DNA from: Desulfosarcina sp. OttesenSCG-928-A07
Lineage (GTDB): Bacteria > Desulfobacterota > Desulfobacteria > Desulfobacterales > Desulfosarcinaceae
Direction: 5' to 3'
Assembly: GCA_030267325.1 (NCBI GenBank)
Contig: JAJDJS010000024.1
Span: 1-38,736, forward strand
DNA length: 38,736 bases
Shown: positions 8,895 through 17,950 of the stretch, piece after piece
Position numbering within the stretch: position 1 is the first letter of the stretch
Layout of the letters: every line of letters starts with the position of its first letter
Translations under genes and position numbers: made by a program
Notes under the pieces: generated by a model
Database searches by the model: none
What the model was told of the DNA's origin: nothing
Seen by the model: the letters and a program-made list of their open reading frames with translations, nothing else

Positions 8895-9725
8895 ATGTCA
8901 GATCCCATCAAAACTGCCACAGCCATGATCCATACAACCCTTCGCGAAAACAAACCCATCACGGTTCTCACCGGCGCGGGAATCTCTGCGGAAAGCGGCA
9001 TCCCCACATTCCGGGGCCCGGAAGGGTTCTGGACAATCGGGTCGGAAAACTATCACCCCCAGGAAATGGCCACCTTTTCCATGTTCGATATCCATCCCGA
9101 AGAAGTATGGGCATGGTATTTGTACCGGGCCGGACTGTGTGGAAAGGCAACACCCAATGCCGGACATCTGGCCCTGGTGGACATGGAACGCTGTCTGGGT
9201 GATCGCTTTACGCTCATTACCCAAAATGTGGATAACCTTCACCGGACTGCGGGAAGCAATCCCTTGCGGATGTTTGAAATCCACGGCAATATCTTCCGGG
9301 TGCGGTGCGCTGCATCCTGCACAGATGCAGTCTGGCCGCTGCCGAAAGGCCTTGGTTCAAAAGAAAAAGGACAGCCGCTGACAGATAAAGAGCGCGAGCA
9401 GCTCACTTGCACTTCTTGCGGCAGCTGGCTTCGGCCCCATGTCTTGTGGTTTGATGAAACCTATAATGAACATTACTACCGTTTTGAAAGTGCCCTTCAC
9501 ACCGCCTTTCACACCCGTCTTCTGGTCACCGTGGGCACTACGGGCGCCACTAATCTTCCCACCCAGATTGTTCATCAGGTCTACCGGAACAACGGATTTC
9601 TCATTGACATCAATGTGGCGGATAACTCCTTTGCCAGCGTGGCCACCCGATCCGATCAAGGGGTTTTTATTCAGCAGCCGAGCAGCCGGGCATTAACAGC
9701 ACTGGCAAAAGCAGTGGTGGGATAG
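8895..9725 (+). CDS. Sir2-family NAD-dependent protein deacylase
   Basis: The 276-residue protein carries the full sirtuin signature: GAGISAESGIPTFRG (27-41), QNVDNLH (110-116), catalytic His130 in 'FEIHGN', and a zinc site from C138/C142 and C172/C175. It removes acyl groups from lysines, consuming NAD. 'WAWYLYRAG' places Tyr75 and Arg78 in the Y-x-x-R arrangement that class III sirtuins (CobB, SIRT5) use for malonyl/succinyl-lysine, so desuccinylase activity is possible. Start 8895 is set by AAGGGGAG six nt upstream. Another gene in the window, acs (28058), is the classic sirtuin-regulated enzyme, although the two are not linked. It converges with parC over a 48-bp gap with no clear terminator. 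Confidence 0.93.
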   Translation: MSDPIKTATAMIHTTLRENKPITVLTGAGISAESGIPTFRGPEGFWTIGSENYHPQEMATFSMFDIHPEEVWAWYLYRAGLCGKATPNAGHLALVDMERCLGDRFTLITQNVDNLHRTAGSNPLRMFEIHGNIFRVRCAASCTDAVWPLPKGLGSKEKGQPLTDKEREQLTCTSCGSWLRPHVLWFDETYNEHYYRFESALHTAFHTRLLVTVGTTGATNLPTQIVHQVYRNNGFLIDINVADNSFASVATRSDQGVFIQQPSSRALTALAKAVVG

Positions 9726-9773
9726 GTGGAATTCAAGATCCACAAAGCATCGATGTTTATCAATCAGAGCGAT

Positions 9774-12095
9774 CTATTCACCTGAAAGATCGATCTGCAT
9801 GTTCTCTGGGGGCACAACCGGCTCCGGCCGGGACACCTCAATCCGGTCCACATGCTGGAATCCTCTGGGCAGTTTTTTTCCCCGCCGGCCCCGTTCTCCC
9901 TTGTATTGGGAAAGATTGCCATCGGACAATCTGAAAAAGCGTTTTCCGGAAAAAATCGTCAGGAATCCGTCCGCCGGCACCAGAATCAGATGCATCAGCC
10001 GCTCTTTTTCTGCCCCATCCGAGTTGGACGAAGTGGACGGAGCCGGAATATGGATAATTTTGTTTCCCTTTCCCTTGGCCAGGGAGGGAAGCTGGTTCAC
10101 CGGAAAAATCAGCATCCGGCCGCTTGTGGTAATGGCGGCAAGAAAAGGTGAGTCCTCCGCATTGTCCACAAATAAGGGCGGCAGCGGAAGCGCGCCGTCA
10201 TCCAGATCAATCACGGCTTTTCCCCTTGTGTTGCGGGTGACAAGGGCGTCAAACGTCGCGATAAACCCGTATCCCGCATCACTTGCCAGGATGAGGCGCT
10301 GTTCGGGCTCAGCCATGATGACCTGGTTGAAGGTGGCCTCAAGGGGAAGGGTAAACCGGCCGGTCAGAGGCTCGCCATATCCCCTGGCCGATGGCAGGGT
10401 ATGGGTGGAAAGACTGTAGGACCGTCCAGTGGAATCCAGAAACACCACCGGCTGACTGGTTTTTCCGCGCGCTGCATCCAAAAAATGATCGCCCGGCCGG
10501 TAGGTCGCCTCCATGGGGTCAATGTCGTGCCCCTTGGCGGCCCGGACCCAGCCGTTAGCGGATAAAATAACGGTCACCGGCTCCACGGGCGCGAGCTGGG
10601 ATTCGGTGATGGCCTGGGCTTCCCGTCGTTCCACAATGGCGGTCCGGCGGTCATCGCCGTGGGTTTTGGCGTCTTCCCGGAGTTCTTTTTTGATCAGGGT
10701 CTTCATCCGGGCAGGGGATCCCAGAAGGGTTTCCAGGCTTTGGCGCTCTTTTGCCAGCGCTTCCTGCTCTCCGCGAATCTTCATCTCTTCCAGCTTTGCC
10801 AAATGGCGCAGCCGCAGTTGAAGGATCGCCTCAGCCTGGGCATCGGACAGAGAAAACCGGGCCATCAGCACGGGTTTGGGGTCATCTTCGGTCCGGATGA
10901 TGCGGATCACCTCGTCAATATTGAGATAGGCGATGAGATAACCATCCAGAATATGGAGTCGCTCCAGTACCTTTTCCAGCCGGAAAGCCAGGCGGTTTGT
11001 GACGGTTTCCGTTCGGAAGGCAATCCATTCGGTGAGCAGCTGAACCAGAGGTTTGACGCCCGGCCGACGGTCCTCACCGATGATGTTGAGGTTCACGCGG
11101 ACGGTTTTTTCAAGATCTGTGGTGGCAAACAAATGGTCCATGAGGGTGTCTTTGTCCACCCGGCCGGAACGGGGTACAATCACCAGCCGCACCGGATCGT
11201 CATGGTCGGATTCGTCCCGCAGATCCGCCACCATGGGCAGCTTTTTCTTGTTCATCTGGTCGGCGATCTGCTCCAGCACCTTTGCCGGCGAAACCTGGTG
11301 CGGCAGGGCGGTGATGACAATATCACCGTTTTCATGGGCAATTTCCGCCCGCATCCGGATAATGCCCTTTCCGGTCCGGTACATTTCAATGATCTCAGAC
11401 CGGGGGGTGATGATTTCCGCGCCGCAGGGAAAATCCGGCCCCTGGATATGCTGGCACAACGCCTCCACATCTGCATCCGGATGATCCATCAGGTGGATGC
11501 AGGCGTCCACCACCTCGTGGATATTGTGGGGCGGGATGTCGGTGGCCATGCCCACGGCAATTCCGGTGGCGCCGTTGAGCAAAATATTGGGCAGCCGGGC
11601 CGGCAGAATCCGGGGCTCTTTGAGGCTGCCGTCAAAATTGGGCACCCACTGAACCGTGCCCATAGCGGTTTCGCCCAGCAGCACATCCGCATAGGGCGAA
11701 AGCCTCGCCTCGGTGTACCGCATGGCGGCAAAGGATTTGGGATCGTCCTGGGCGCCCCAGTTGCCCTGGCCGTCAATCAGGGGATACCGGTAAGAAAACG
11801 ACTGGGCCATGAGCACCATGGCTTCATAGCAGGCCGAATCACCGTGGGGATGAAATTTGCCCAGCACGTCCCCGACTGTGCGGGCGGATTTTTTGTGCTT
11901 GGCCGTGGACTTAAGGCCCAGCTCGCTCATGGCGTAGACAATGCGCCGCTGGACCGGTTTGAGCCCGTCTCCGATATGGGGAAGGGCCCGGTCCATGATC
12001 ACGTACATGGCGTAATCCAGATACGCCTGCCGGGTGAACTGGTTCATCGGCATGCGTTCGGTATTTTCAATTTTCATAAATGCGGAAGAAGTCAT
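9774..12095 (-). CDS. parC: DNA topoisomerase IV subunit A
   Basis: This 773-residue type II topoisomerase breakage-reunion subunit decatenates replicated chromosomes with ParE. The active-site tyrosine is Y127 in '[11 protein letters not shown]'. The quinolone-determining region reads '[11 protein letters not shown]' with Ser87 and Glu91, the susceptible-type residues by analogy with E. coli ParC S80/E84. The C-terminal beta-pinwheel is shorter than in GyrA and no GyrA-box was noticed. With a ParE of E. coli type directly upstream, this supports ParC rather than GyrA. No strong Shine-Dalgarno precedes ATG 12095 or the in-frame ATGs at 12077 and 12053, so the exact start is uncertain. It lies 70 bp downstream of parE, in the same direction. 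Confidence 0.93.
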   Translation of the reverse strand: MTSSAFMKIENTERMPMNQFTRQAYLDYAMYVIMDRALPHIGDGLKPVQRRIVYAMSELGLKSTAKHKKSARTVGDVLGKFHPHGDSACYEAMVLMAQSFSYRYPLIDGQGNWGAQDDPKSFAAMRYTEARLSPYADVLLGETAMGTVQWVPNFDGSLKEPRILPARLPNILLNGATGIAVGMATDIPPHNIHEVVDACIHLMDHPDADVEALCQHIQGPDFPCGAEIITPRSEIIEMYRTGKGIIRMRAEIAHENGDIVITALPHQVSPAKVLEQIADQMNKKKLPMVADLRDESDHDDPVRLVIVPRSGRVDKDTLMDHLFATTDLEKTVRVNLNIIGEDRRPGVKPLVQLLTEWIAFRTETVTNRLAFRLEKVLERLHILDGYLIAYLNIDEVIRIIRTEDDPKPVLMARFSLSDAQAEAILQLRLRHLAKLEEMKIRGEQEALAKERQSLETLLGSPARMKTLIKKELREDAKTHGDDRRTAIVERREAQAITESQLAPVEPVTVILSANGWVRAAKGHDIDPMEATYRPGDHFLDAARGKTSQPVVFLDSTGRSYSLSTHTLPSARGYGEPLTGRFTLPLEATFNQVIMAEPEQRLILASDAGYGFIATFDALVTRNTRGKAVIDLDDGALPLPPLFVDNAEDSPFLAAITTSGRMLIFPVNQLPSLAKGKGNKIIHIPAPSTSSNSDGAEKERLMHLILVPADGFLTIFSGKRFFRLSDGNLSQYKGERGRRGKKLPRGFQHVDRIEVSRPEPVVPPENMQIDLSGE

Positions 12096-12165
12096 ATTCG
12101 TCAGGATTCAGTTGATTAGATTTATACTGCGCGCCGCCAATAAGTTGCTGTTTTCGATTTTCTCT

Positions 12166-14061
12166 TCATTCAACATCCGCCAGATCACCGCTTTCCTCAA
12201 TCCATTGCCGGCGGTCGGCAGCCCGTTTTTTTCCCAGCAGCATGTCCAGCACGGAAAACGCGGATTCGGTTTCTGCTTCAACCGTGAGTTGTACCAGACG
12301 GCGGGTATCCGGGGCCATGGTGGTTTCCCGGAGCTGCATGGGGTTCATCTCCCCAAGGCCTTTAAACCGCTGGACATTGATTTTCGCGCGGGAATGCTGC
12401 TGCTCCATGCGGCGGATCACGGCATTTTTTTCAGCTTCATCCAGCGCATACTGAACGGTTTTGCCCGCATCAATGCGATACAAAGGCGGCATGGCCACAA
12501 ACACATGGCCGGCCTGGACCAGGGCTGTGAAATGGCGGAGAAAAAGCGCACAGAGAAGGGTCGCAATGTGAAGCCCGTCAGAATCCGCATCCGCCAGAAT
12601 GCAGATTTTTCCATAACGCAGGTCGGAAAGATCGGTGGCGCCGGGATCAACACCCACGGCAACGGAAATATCGTGAACTTCTTTGGACGCCAGAAGCTGG
12701 GCCGGCTCCACTTCCCAGGTGTTGAGAATTTTTCCCCGCAGCGGCATCACCGCCTGGGTCTGCCGGTCCCGTGCCTGTTTGGCCGACCCGCCAGCAGAAT
12801 CGCCTTCCACCAGAAACAGCTCAGTTTCCCGTGAATCCTGGCTGATACAATCTGCCAGTTTGCCCGGCAGGGCCGGACCGGCGGTAATTTTTTTACGCTC
12901 GATTTTTTTCCCGGCCCGAAGCCGGATGCGGGCACTTTCAATGGCCATTTCCGCCAGGCGCTCGCCCATGTCCGGATGGTGATTCAGCCAGAGACTGAAG
13001 GCATCTTTCACCACACTGGTAATGAACGCGGCAATCTGGCGGGAAGAAAGGCGCTCTTTGGTCTGGCCGGAAAACTGGGGATCGGTCATTTTGGCGGAAA
13101 GCACATACGAACACCGGTCCCAGATGTCGTCCGGCGCCAGCTTGATGCCCCTGGGGAGAAGTTTCCGGAATTCGCAGAATTCCCGGAGCGCCACCAGAAG
13201 ACCAGATCGAAACCCGTTCACATGGGTGCCGCCCTGGGGGGTGGGGATGAGGTTGACGTAGCTTTCCGTGACGGACTCACCGCCGTCCGGCTGCCACACC
13301 ACGGCCCAGGAAACCGCCTCGCCATCGCCGTCCATCCGGCCCACAAAGGGCTCGTCCGGAATCCGCTCGCTCGCCCCAAGCATGCTGCCCAGGTATTCTT
13401 TCAGGCCGTCCGCATAATGCCACTCATCGGTTTCGCCGGTATTTTCATCGGTAAAACGCACGGTAAGACCCGGACACAACACCGCTTTGGCCCGAAGGGA
13501 ATGGCGCAGGCGGCGGACAGAAAACCGCACCGAATCAAAATACACAGGATCCGGCCAGAAGCGGAGCAGCGTGCCGGTGTTGCGCTGGCCCACAGTGCCG
13601 GTTACCAAAAGATCCTGCTGTTTGTGGCCGCCGGCAAACCAGATGAAGTGCTTTTTGCCGTCCCGCTTGATTTTCACCTCAAGGCGGGTGGACAGGGCAT
13701 TGACCACCGACACCCCCACGCCATGGAGGCCGCCGGAAAACTGGTAGTCTTTTCCGGAAAATTTCGCGCCCGCGTGGAGCTTGAGCAGAATCACCTCCAC
13801 ACCGGTAATGCCTTCTTCCGGGTGAATATCCGTGGGCATGCCCCGGCCGTCGTCGGCCACGCTCAGCGAACCGTCGGTGTGCAGGACCACGTCCACGCGT
13901 TTGGCAAACCCGGCAATGGCCTCGTCCACGCTGTTGTCGATCACTTCCTGGGCCAGGTGGTTGGGCCGCTGGGTGTCGGTGTACATGCCGGGCCGGCGCC
14001 GCACCGGGTCCAGCCCTTTGAGCACCTCCAGAGAGGCGGCGGTGTAATCGCGGGAATTCAT
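12166..14061 (-). CDS. parE: DNA topoisomerase IV subunit B
   Basis: This is the ATPase subunit of topoisomerase IV, 631 residues from ATG 14061, close to the 630 of E. coli. Visible are the GHKL ATPase N-terminus ('RRRPGMYTDTQRPNHLAQEV', 'IDNSVDEA', 'DDGRGMP', 'GGLHGVGVSVVNALS') and the TOPRIM domain with EGDSAGGSA and DADSDG. The C-terminus has 'RFKGLGEMNP'. The start is unsettled. The frame runs on to a TTG at 14121, and a clean GGAGG sits 7 nt before an in-frame ATC at 14101-14103, whereas ATG 14061 has only a weak ribosome site. Transcription starts away from the divergent rloA-like gene, across a ~350-bp region. Confidence 0.94.
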   Translation of the reverse strand: MNSRDYTAASLEVLKGLDPVRRRPGMYTDTQRPNHLAQEVIDNSVDEAIAGFAKRVDVVLHTDGSLSVADDGRGMPTDIHPEEGITGVEVILLKLHAGAKFSGKDYQFSGGLHGVGVSVVNALSTRLEVKIKRDGKKHFIWFAGGHKQQDLLVTGTVGQRNTGTLLRFWPDPVYFDSVRFSVRRLRHSLRAKAVLCPGLTVRFTDENTGETDEWHYADGLKEYLGSMLGASERIPDEPFVGRMDGDGEAVSWAVVWQPDGGESVTESYVNLIPTPQGGTHVNGFRSGLLVALREFCEFRKLLPRGIKLAPDDIWDRCSYVLSAKMTDPQFSGQTKERLSSRQIAAFITSVVKDAFSLWLNHHPDMGERLAEMAIESARIRLRAGKKIERKKITAGPALPGKLADCISQDSRETELFLVEGDSAGGSAKQARDRQTQAVMPLRGKILNTWEVEPAQLLASKEVHDISVAVGVDPGATDLSDLRYGKICILADADSDGLHIATLLCALFLRHFTALVQAGHVFVAMPPLYRIDAGKTVQYALDEAEKNAVIRRMEQQHSRAKINVQRFKGLGEMNPMQLRETTMAPDTRRLVQLTVEAETESAFSVLDMLLGKKRAADRRQWIEESGDLADVE

Positions 14062-14304
14062 CCCGTTGGTGTTGAAAAAAGAATCAGGTGTGTCTGACTT
14101 GATGGGAATACCTCCGGACAACAGGGAACAACGTTTTCATGAAACAAAAGTGTTGAAACCTGATGACCATGACGGATCAGGTTTGTAGGGGCTACCAAAA
14201 CACCGCCGGACCGGCAATCGATCCGGTGAACTGCCTTTATGGGATGGGCGTTCAAAAATCAATACAAGATGTTGTGCTGAAAAAGGGTTCCATGTAAAAA
14301 GGGG
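14062..14304. other. Intergenic region upstream of parE
   Basis: No gene is supported here. The stretch 14062-14121 may be the N-terminal extension of parE (see its start). The rest should hold the minus-strand parE promoter, but no convincing -35/-10 pair was recognised by eye. The strong plus-strand promoter for the next gene begins at 14305. Confidence 0.4.
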
Positions 14305-14332
14305 TTGACAGGATAAAACTAAAAAATATAAT
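14305..14332 (+). promoter_or_regulatory. Consensus sigma-70 promoter for the ATPase/RloB pair
   Basis: TTGACA at 14305-14310 and TATAAT at 14327-14332 are both perfect hexamers, separated by 16 bp, in a very AT-rich stretch. Transcription should begin near 14339, giving a leader of about 70 nt. No other consensus-perfect pair was found in the window. Confidence 0.75.
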
Positions 14333-14341
14333 TTTCAGATT

Positions 14342-14357
14342 AAAAAATGCATTTTTT
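14342..14357. promoter_or_regulatory. 16-bp perfect palindrome just past the predicted start of transcription
   Basis: AAAAAATGCATTTTTT is a perfect dyad covering about +4 to +19 of the predicted transcript. That position suits an operator that keeps the strong promoter silent; a weak AT-rich hairpin is the alternative. No regulator gene lies beside it. Confidence 0.4.
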
Positions 14358-14409
14358 GTGCAAAATTTATGTTTTAAATAAATAAAATTTTTATTCGAAG
14401 GGATATTCC

Positions 14410-15678
14410 ATGCTGGTGGAATTTAAAATTTCCAACTATCGGTCCTTCTGGAAACCCCAAACCCTGACTCTGGTTGCCGGGCCGGTAAAGGAACTGCAGA
14501 AAACCAACACCTTTGAACCTCCATTGAAAGGTTTTCCCAGACTTTTGCGGTCCGCTGTACTGTACGGTCCCAATGGGTCTGGAAAAAGCAATCTCATCAA
14601 TGGACTGGCCTTCATGCAAACTCTTGTCCTGTCTTCTTCGCGGGAAAGCCAGGAAGGTGAAAACATTAACCGGCACCCTTTTCTTTTAAACACGGAAGGC
14701 ACTATTCTGCCCGGAGAATTTGAAGTCACTTTTATTCAGGAAGCTGTTCGGTATCAATATGGATTTAAAGTGATGGATACCCGGGTGGTTCATGAGTGGC
14801 TGCTGGCGTATCCAGAGAATCGACCCCAACGTTGGTTTGAACGGATTTATGATCCGCAAAAGCAAGAAGAAGCGTGGTATTTCGGAACAAAATTCGCTGG
14901 GCCCAAAAAAACATGGAAACAGGCCACCCGGCCCAATGCGCTGTTTCTGTCAACCGCCGTGCAATTGAACAATGAACAGCTCAAGCCGGTTTATGGATGG
15001 TTTCAAAAAATGGTGGTTATCGGCCATGGTGTGGAGCTTGACCGAAGTTTTACGATTAAACACTGCAAAAATGAGGAAACTCGCACCAAGGTTCTAAGTT
15101 TTTTGAAAAAAGCGGACATTGATGTGGAGGGTATTGAGGTCAGGGAAAAGGAACTTCCACTGCCATCCGGGATTCAGAAAAAGTTTCTGGATGCTCCGGG
15201 ACCTGTCAAAATATTTCTTAAGCAGGCAACGTTGATAGAAGTGTTTTTCAAACACAAACTAAAGGATTCTGGCACAACAATCCCTTTTCCATTGTCCATC
15301 GAATCCGACGGCACACAGAAACTGTTTGCCTATGCTGCTCCCTGGATGGATACTCTGGATACGGGACGCGTTCTGGTCATTGATGAGCTGGACAACAGCT
15401 TTCATCCCCATATTGTCCGATTTTTATTGGGATTATTCCATCATTCAGAATCTAACCCAAAAAATGGGCAGCTTGTTTTTTCCACCCATGACACATCCAT
15501 TCTGGATCGAGATGTAGTGAGGCGGGATCAGATCTGGTTGATGGAAAAAAACCAGGAACAGGCCACCCACCTTTATTCCCTGAGTGACTTTCATCCCAGA
15601 AAAAACGAGGCCATTGGAAAAGGATATCTGCAGGGAAGATACGGGGCATTACCCTACATCGGCGAGGTATCTTTCTGA
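14410..15678 (+). CDS. AAA/OLD-like ATPase of an RloA/AbiLi-type defence pair
   Basis: The 422-residue ATPase has Walker A GPNGSGKS (53-60), an ABC/OLD-type 'FSTHDTSIL' H-loop region (about 356) and Walker B 'VLVIDELDNSFHP' (about 320-332). It begins with the 'FKISNYRSF' segment common to OLD/RecF-like ATPases. A Shine-Dalgarno (AAGGGA) lies 8 nt before the ATG. It overlaps the RloB-type gene by one base (TGATG), so the two are translationally coupled. In known AbiL/RloAB-like systems the ATPase is thought to sense infection and hold or release a TOPRIM effector. Here that is inferred from the pairing. The pair sits between two housekeeping blocks (parE and scpB), as an insertion would. Confidence 0.8.
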   Translation: MLVEFKISNYRSFWKPQTLTLVAGPVKELQKTNTFEPPLKGFPRLLRSAVLYGPNGSGKSNLINGLAFMQTLVLSSSRESQEGENINRHPFLLNTEGTILPGEFEVTFIQEAVRYQYGFKVMDTRVVHEWLLAYPENRPQRWFERIYDPQKQEEAWYFGTKFAGPKKTWKQATRPNALFLSTAVQLNNEQLKPVYGWFQKMVVIGHGVELDRSFTIKHCKNEETRTKVLSFLKKADIDVEGIEVREKELPLPSGIQKKFLDAPGPVKIFLKQATLIEVFFKHKLKDSGTTIPFPLSIESDGTQKLFAYAAPWMDTLDTGRVLVIDELDNSFHPHIVRFLLGLFHHSESNPKNGQLVFSTHDTSILDRDVVRRDQIWLMEKNQEQATHLYSLSDFHPRKNEAIGKGYLQGRYGALPYIGEVSF

Positions 15679-16358
15679 TGGGAAAAAGCCGACAGGATCA
15701 ATTGCATCACAAACAAAAAACGCGGTCTGTGGATTCCTTGCGGCGCAGGCAAGCCCAAAGAGCGCCTTATGATCGGGTTCTGATTGTCTGCGAGGGAGAA
15801 AAAACAGAACCGATTTATTTACGTGCACTGATTGATCATCTTAAGCTGAGTACAGCAAATATCAAAATTGTAGACAAGAAAGCCGGATCAGTGCCCAAGA
15901 GGGTGGTTGAACTGGCAGAGAAATACGCCAAGGATAAAAAAGATTATAACCAGATATATTGCGTTTTTGACAAGGACCAACACTCAAGTTACGATGAAGC
16001 CCGGCAGCGTATCCAAACAAAAAGAAATCAAGGGTTCCCAATCACTGCCATCACATCAGTGCCGTGTTTTGAATTCTGGCTTCTCCTCCATTTTAAGTAC
16101 ACTACGGAATCTTTTGAGCCCAAGAAGGGTTCCATCTGCGCCGATGTGATTGAGGCCCTGCGGAAGTTTCTGCCGAATTATCAAAAAGGCGGAAGAAATA
16201 TCTACAAAGAGATAAAAACGCATCTTCCGACAGCGATTGAGAACGCAAAGAAAGTGTCGCATGACCGCGAAGCAGCAGGAACGGATATGCCTTCCACTGA
16301 AATGCACAAACTGGTTGAATATCTTCAGAAATTAAAAAATCCGGAGGGTCCGGCCTGA
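15678..16358 (+). CDS. RloB/AbiLii-like TOPRIM protein, probable effector nuclease
   Basis: The 226-residue protein matches the RloB pattern. It has a basic N-terminus, then a TOPRIM fold with 'LIVCEGEKTEPIYL' (catalytic-type Glu39), 'YCVFDKDQH' (Asp98, Asp100) and the family motif 'SVPCFEFWLLLHF' (about 127-139). TOPRIM residues bind metal for nucleic-acid cleavage; in this defence family the target is not settled. It starts within the stop codon of the ATPase gene (ATG 15678). Its own stop lies only 3 bp from the end of convergent scpB, with no terminator between. DUF4435-type AriB of PARIS was considered, but the FEFWLLLHF motif fits RloB. Confidence 0.82.
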   Translation: MGKSRQDQLHHKQKTRSVDSLRRRQAQRAPYDRVLIVCEGEKTEPIYLRALIDHLKLSTANIKIVDKKAGSVPKRVVELAEKYAKDKKDYNQIYCVFDKDQHSSYDEARQRIQTKRNQGFPITAITSVPCFEFWLLLHFKYTTESFEPKKGSICADVIEALRKFLPNYQKGGRNIYKEIKTHLPTAIENAKKVSHDREAAGTDMPSTEMHKLVEYLQKLKNPEGPA

Positions 16359-16361
16359 TGT

Positions 16362-16982
16362 TCAGTCCTTCTCATCCTGTTCTGTTTCAGATGGCGCTTC
16401 TGCCAGGACATCCGGCTCCGACGAATTTTCCACTTCATCCGACACGGCTTCCATTTCCGCAGGACCCAGGGACTCAATCTCATTGAGGGTCGGCAGATCC
16501 TTTAAATCCCGGAGTTCAAAGACCTCCAGAAAATGGCGGGTGGTGGCGTAAATGAGCGGCCGGCCGGGAATTTCTTTTCTGCCCAGCACCCGCACTAGTT
16601 TGCGGTCCATCAGAAGACGCAAAACCCCGCCGCTGTCCACGCCCCGGATGTGTTCGATATCTGTCCGGATAATGGGCTGATGATAGGCCACAATAGCCAG
16701 GGTCTCCATGGCCGCCCGGCTGAGGCGGGAAGCCGACGGTTTGAGGAGCCTGCGGATCCATGGGCTGTGCCGGGAACAGGTTCGGAACTGATACCCGCCA
16801 GCCACCTCACGGATCACAAACCCGCCATTTCGCTCTTGATATTCGGAAATCAACGTTTCCAGAGCTGCTTTGATATCAGCGCTGTCGTGGTCATCCAGAA
16901 CGGTTTTCAGCTGATTCACGGTCAGCGGCGTTTCCGATACAAAAAGCAGGCTTTCAATAATGGATTTCAAATCGTCAGTCAT
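16362..16982 (-). CDS. scpB: Segregation and condensation protein B
   Basis: This 206-residue kleisin-associated winged-helix protein belongs to the SMC-ScpAB condensin complex. Diagnostic segments are 'IIESLLFVSETPLTVNQL', 'AAMETLAIVAYHQPIIRTDI' and 'IRGVDSGGVLRLLMDRKLV', then the second winged helix ('GRPLIYATTRHFLEVFEL'). The C-terminal ~35 residues are acidic and probably disordered, as is common. ATG 16982 follows directly on the scpA stop (TAA-ATG, no gap), so the two are co-translated. An smc gene is not in the window. Confidence 0.95.
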   Translation of the reverse strand: MTDDLKSIIESLLFVSETPLTVNQLKTVLDDHDSADIKAALETLISEYQERNGGFVIREVAGGYQFRTCSRHSPWIRRLLKPSASRLSRAAMETLAIVAYHQPIIRTDIEHIRGVDSGGVLRLLMDRKLVRVLGRKEIPGRPLIYATTRHFLEVFELRDLKDLPTLNEIESLGPAEMEAVSDEVENSSEPDVLAEAPSETEQDEKD

Positions 16983-17741
16983 TTATTGATAGGTGATGGA
17001 CATGGGGCCCAAACTTGTCTCCTGGGTGATATAAATTAAGCCGATTTTGGCCATCTCCAGAAGCGCGAGAAATGTCACAATAATATCAGACCGGGTCAGC
17101 GGTCCGGAAAACAGCGCATCAAAGGAAAGGGTCGGCGTGATTTCCAGAATTTCCGTCAACTGGCGGATTCGGTCCTGAACCGATAACCGGTCCTTTTGCA
17201 GGTCCACGCGATGACCCGGAACATCTCGGTCCAGAATGCGTTGAAACGCGTCCATGAGGTCAACCAGACTGACGCAAAGCCGCGCATCGTCCACTTCCCC
17301 ATTCTGGAACGCATCATCATCCATATTGGATTTTCGGATAAAGATGGCCTCCCCCAGAAGGCTTCGTCCAGAAAGCGTTTCCGCCGCGGATTTGATGCGA
17401 AGATATTCCAGAAGCGGACGGGTGATCTCCAGCCGCGGGTCTTCTTCCGGCGTTTCATCTTCCCGTGGCGGCAGCAACATCCTGGACTTGATGTGGGTGA
17501 GGATGGATGCCATGAGAACAAAATCACCGGCAACATCAATGTTCATCTGTTTCATCCAGGAGAGATAGGAAAGATACGCGTCCGTGATTTGGGAGATGGG
17601 AATATCGTAAATATCCACCTCGGCCTTACGGATCAGGTGAATCAGAAGATCCATAGGGCCCTCAAACACGTTTTCCAGCCGGATCCGGTACCGTCCGCCG
17701 TCTTCATCGCCATCTTCAATGGGGATATCCACTTCCACCAT
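16983..17741 (-). CDS. scpA: Segregation and condensation protein A (kleisin)
   Basis: This 252-residue kleisin bridges the two SMC heads with ScpB. Typical features are 'FEGPMDLLIHLIRKAEVDIYDIPI' (given in parts: FEGPMDLLIHLIR, KAEVDIYDIP), then 'MASILTHIKSRMLLPP' and a C-terminal winged helix ('VTFLALLEMAKIGLIYITQ'). The start at 17741 is preferred: AGGA lies 8 nt upstream and the length matches the family. The frame stays open to 17906 but the added residues look non-conserved and basic. It is the first gene of scpA-scpB. The 209 bp upstream (17742-17950) hold nothing else that could be supported. Confidence 0.93.
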   Translation of the reverse strand: MVEVDIPIEDGDEDGGRYRIRLENVFEGPMDLLIHLIRKAEVDIYDIPISQITDAYLSYLSWMKQMNIDVAGDFVLMASILTHIKSRMLLPPREDETPEEDPRLEITRPLLEYLRIKSAAETLSGRSLLGEAIFIRKSNMDDDAFQNGEVDDARLCVSLVDLMDAFQRILDRDVPGHRVDLQKDRLSVQDRIRQLTEILEITPTLSFDALFSGPLTRSDIIVTFLALLEMAKIGLIYITQETSLGPMSITYQ

Positions 17742-17950
17742 GGGGTTTTCCTGTATCCACGTCTTCTTTAAAAAATAACTTTTAGTGATGGACGCGATAT
17801 GGCCCATCAGCAAGAAATTGTCAAAGTCATCGCTGGATAAAACTGAGTTGTGGGCTGGACGCGGTGACGTCCGGTGGCGCGGCACTTTTCTGCGTTGAAA
17901 AAACAAGGTGGATCATGCTGAACAGCCGTACATGTGGCGTAAGCCCCATT

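Noticed and set aside
10659..12119. 486-codon plus-strand frame opposite parC
   Set aside because: Lies entirely antisense to a conserved topoisomerase gene; a GC-bias shadow with no family or ribosome site.
14410..16358. PARIS (AriA/AriB) defence system
   Set aside because: The second protein has the RloB-type PCFEFWLLLHF motif, so an RloAB/AbiL-type pair is the better fit.
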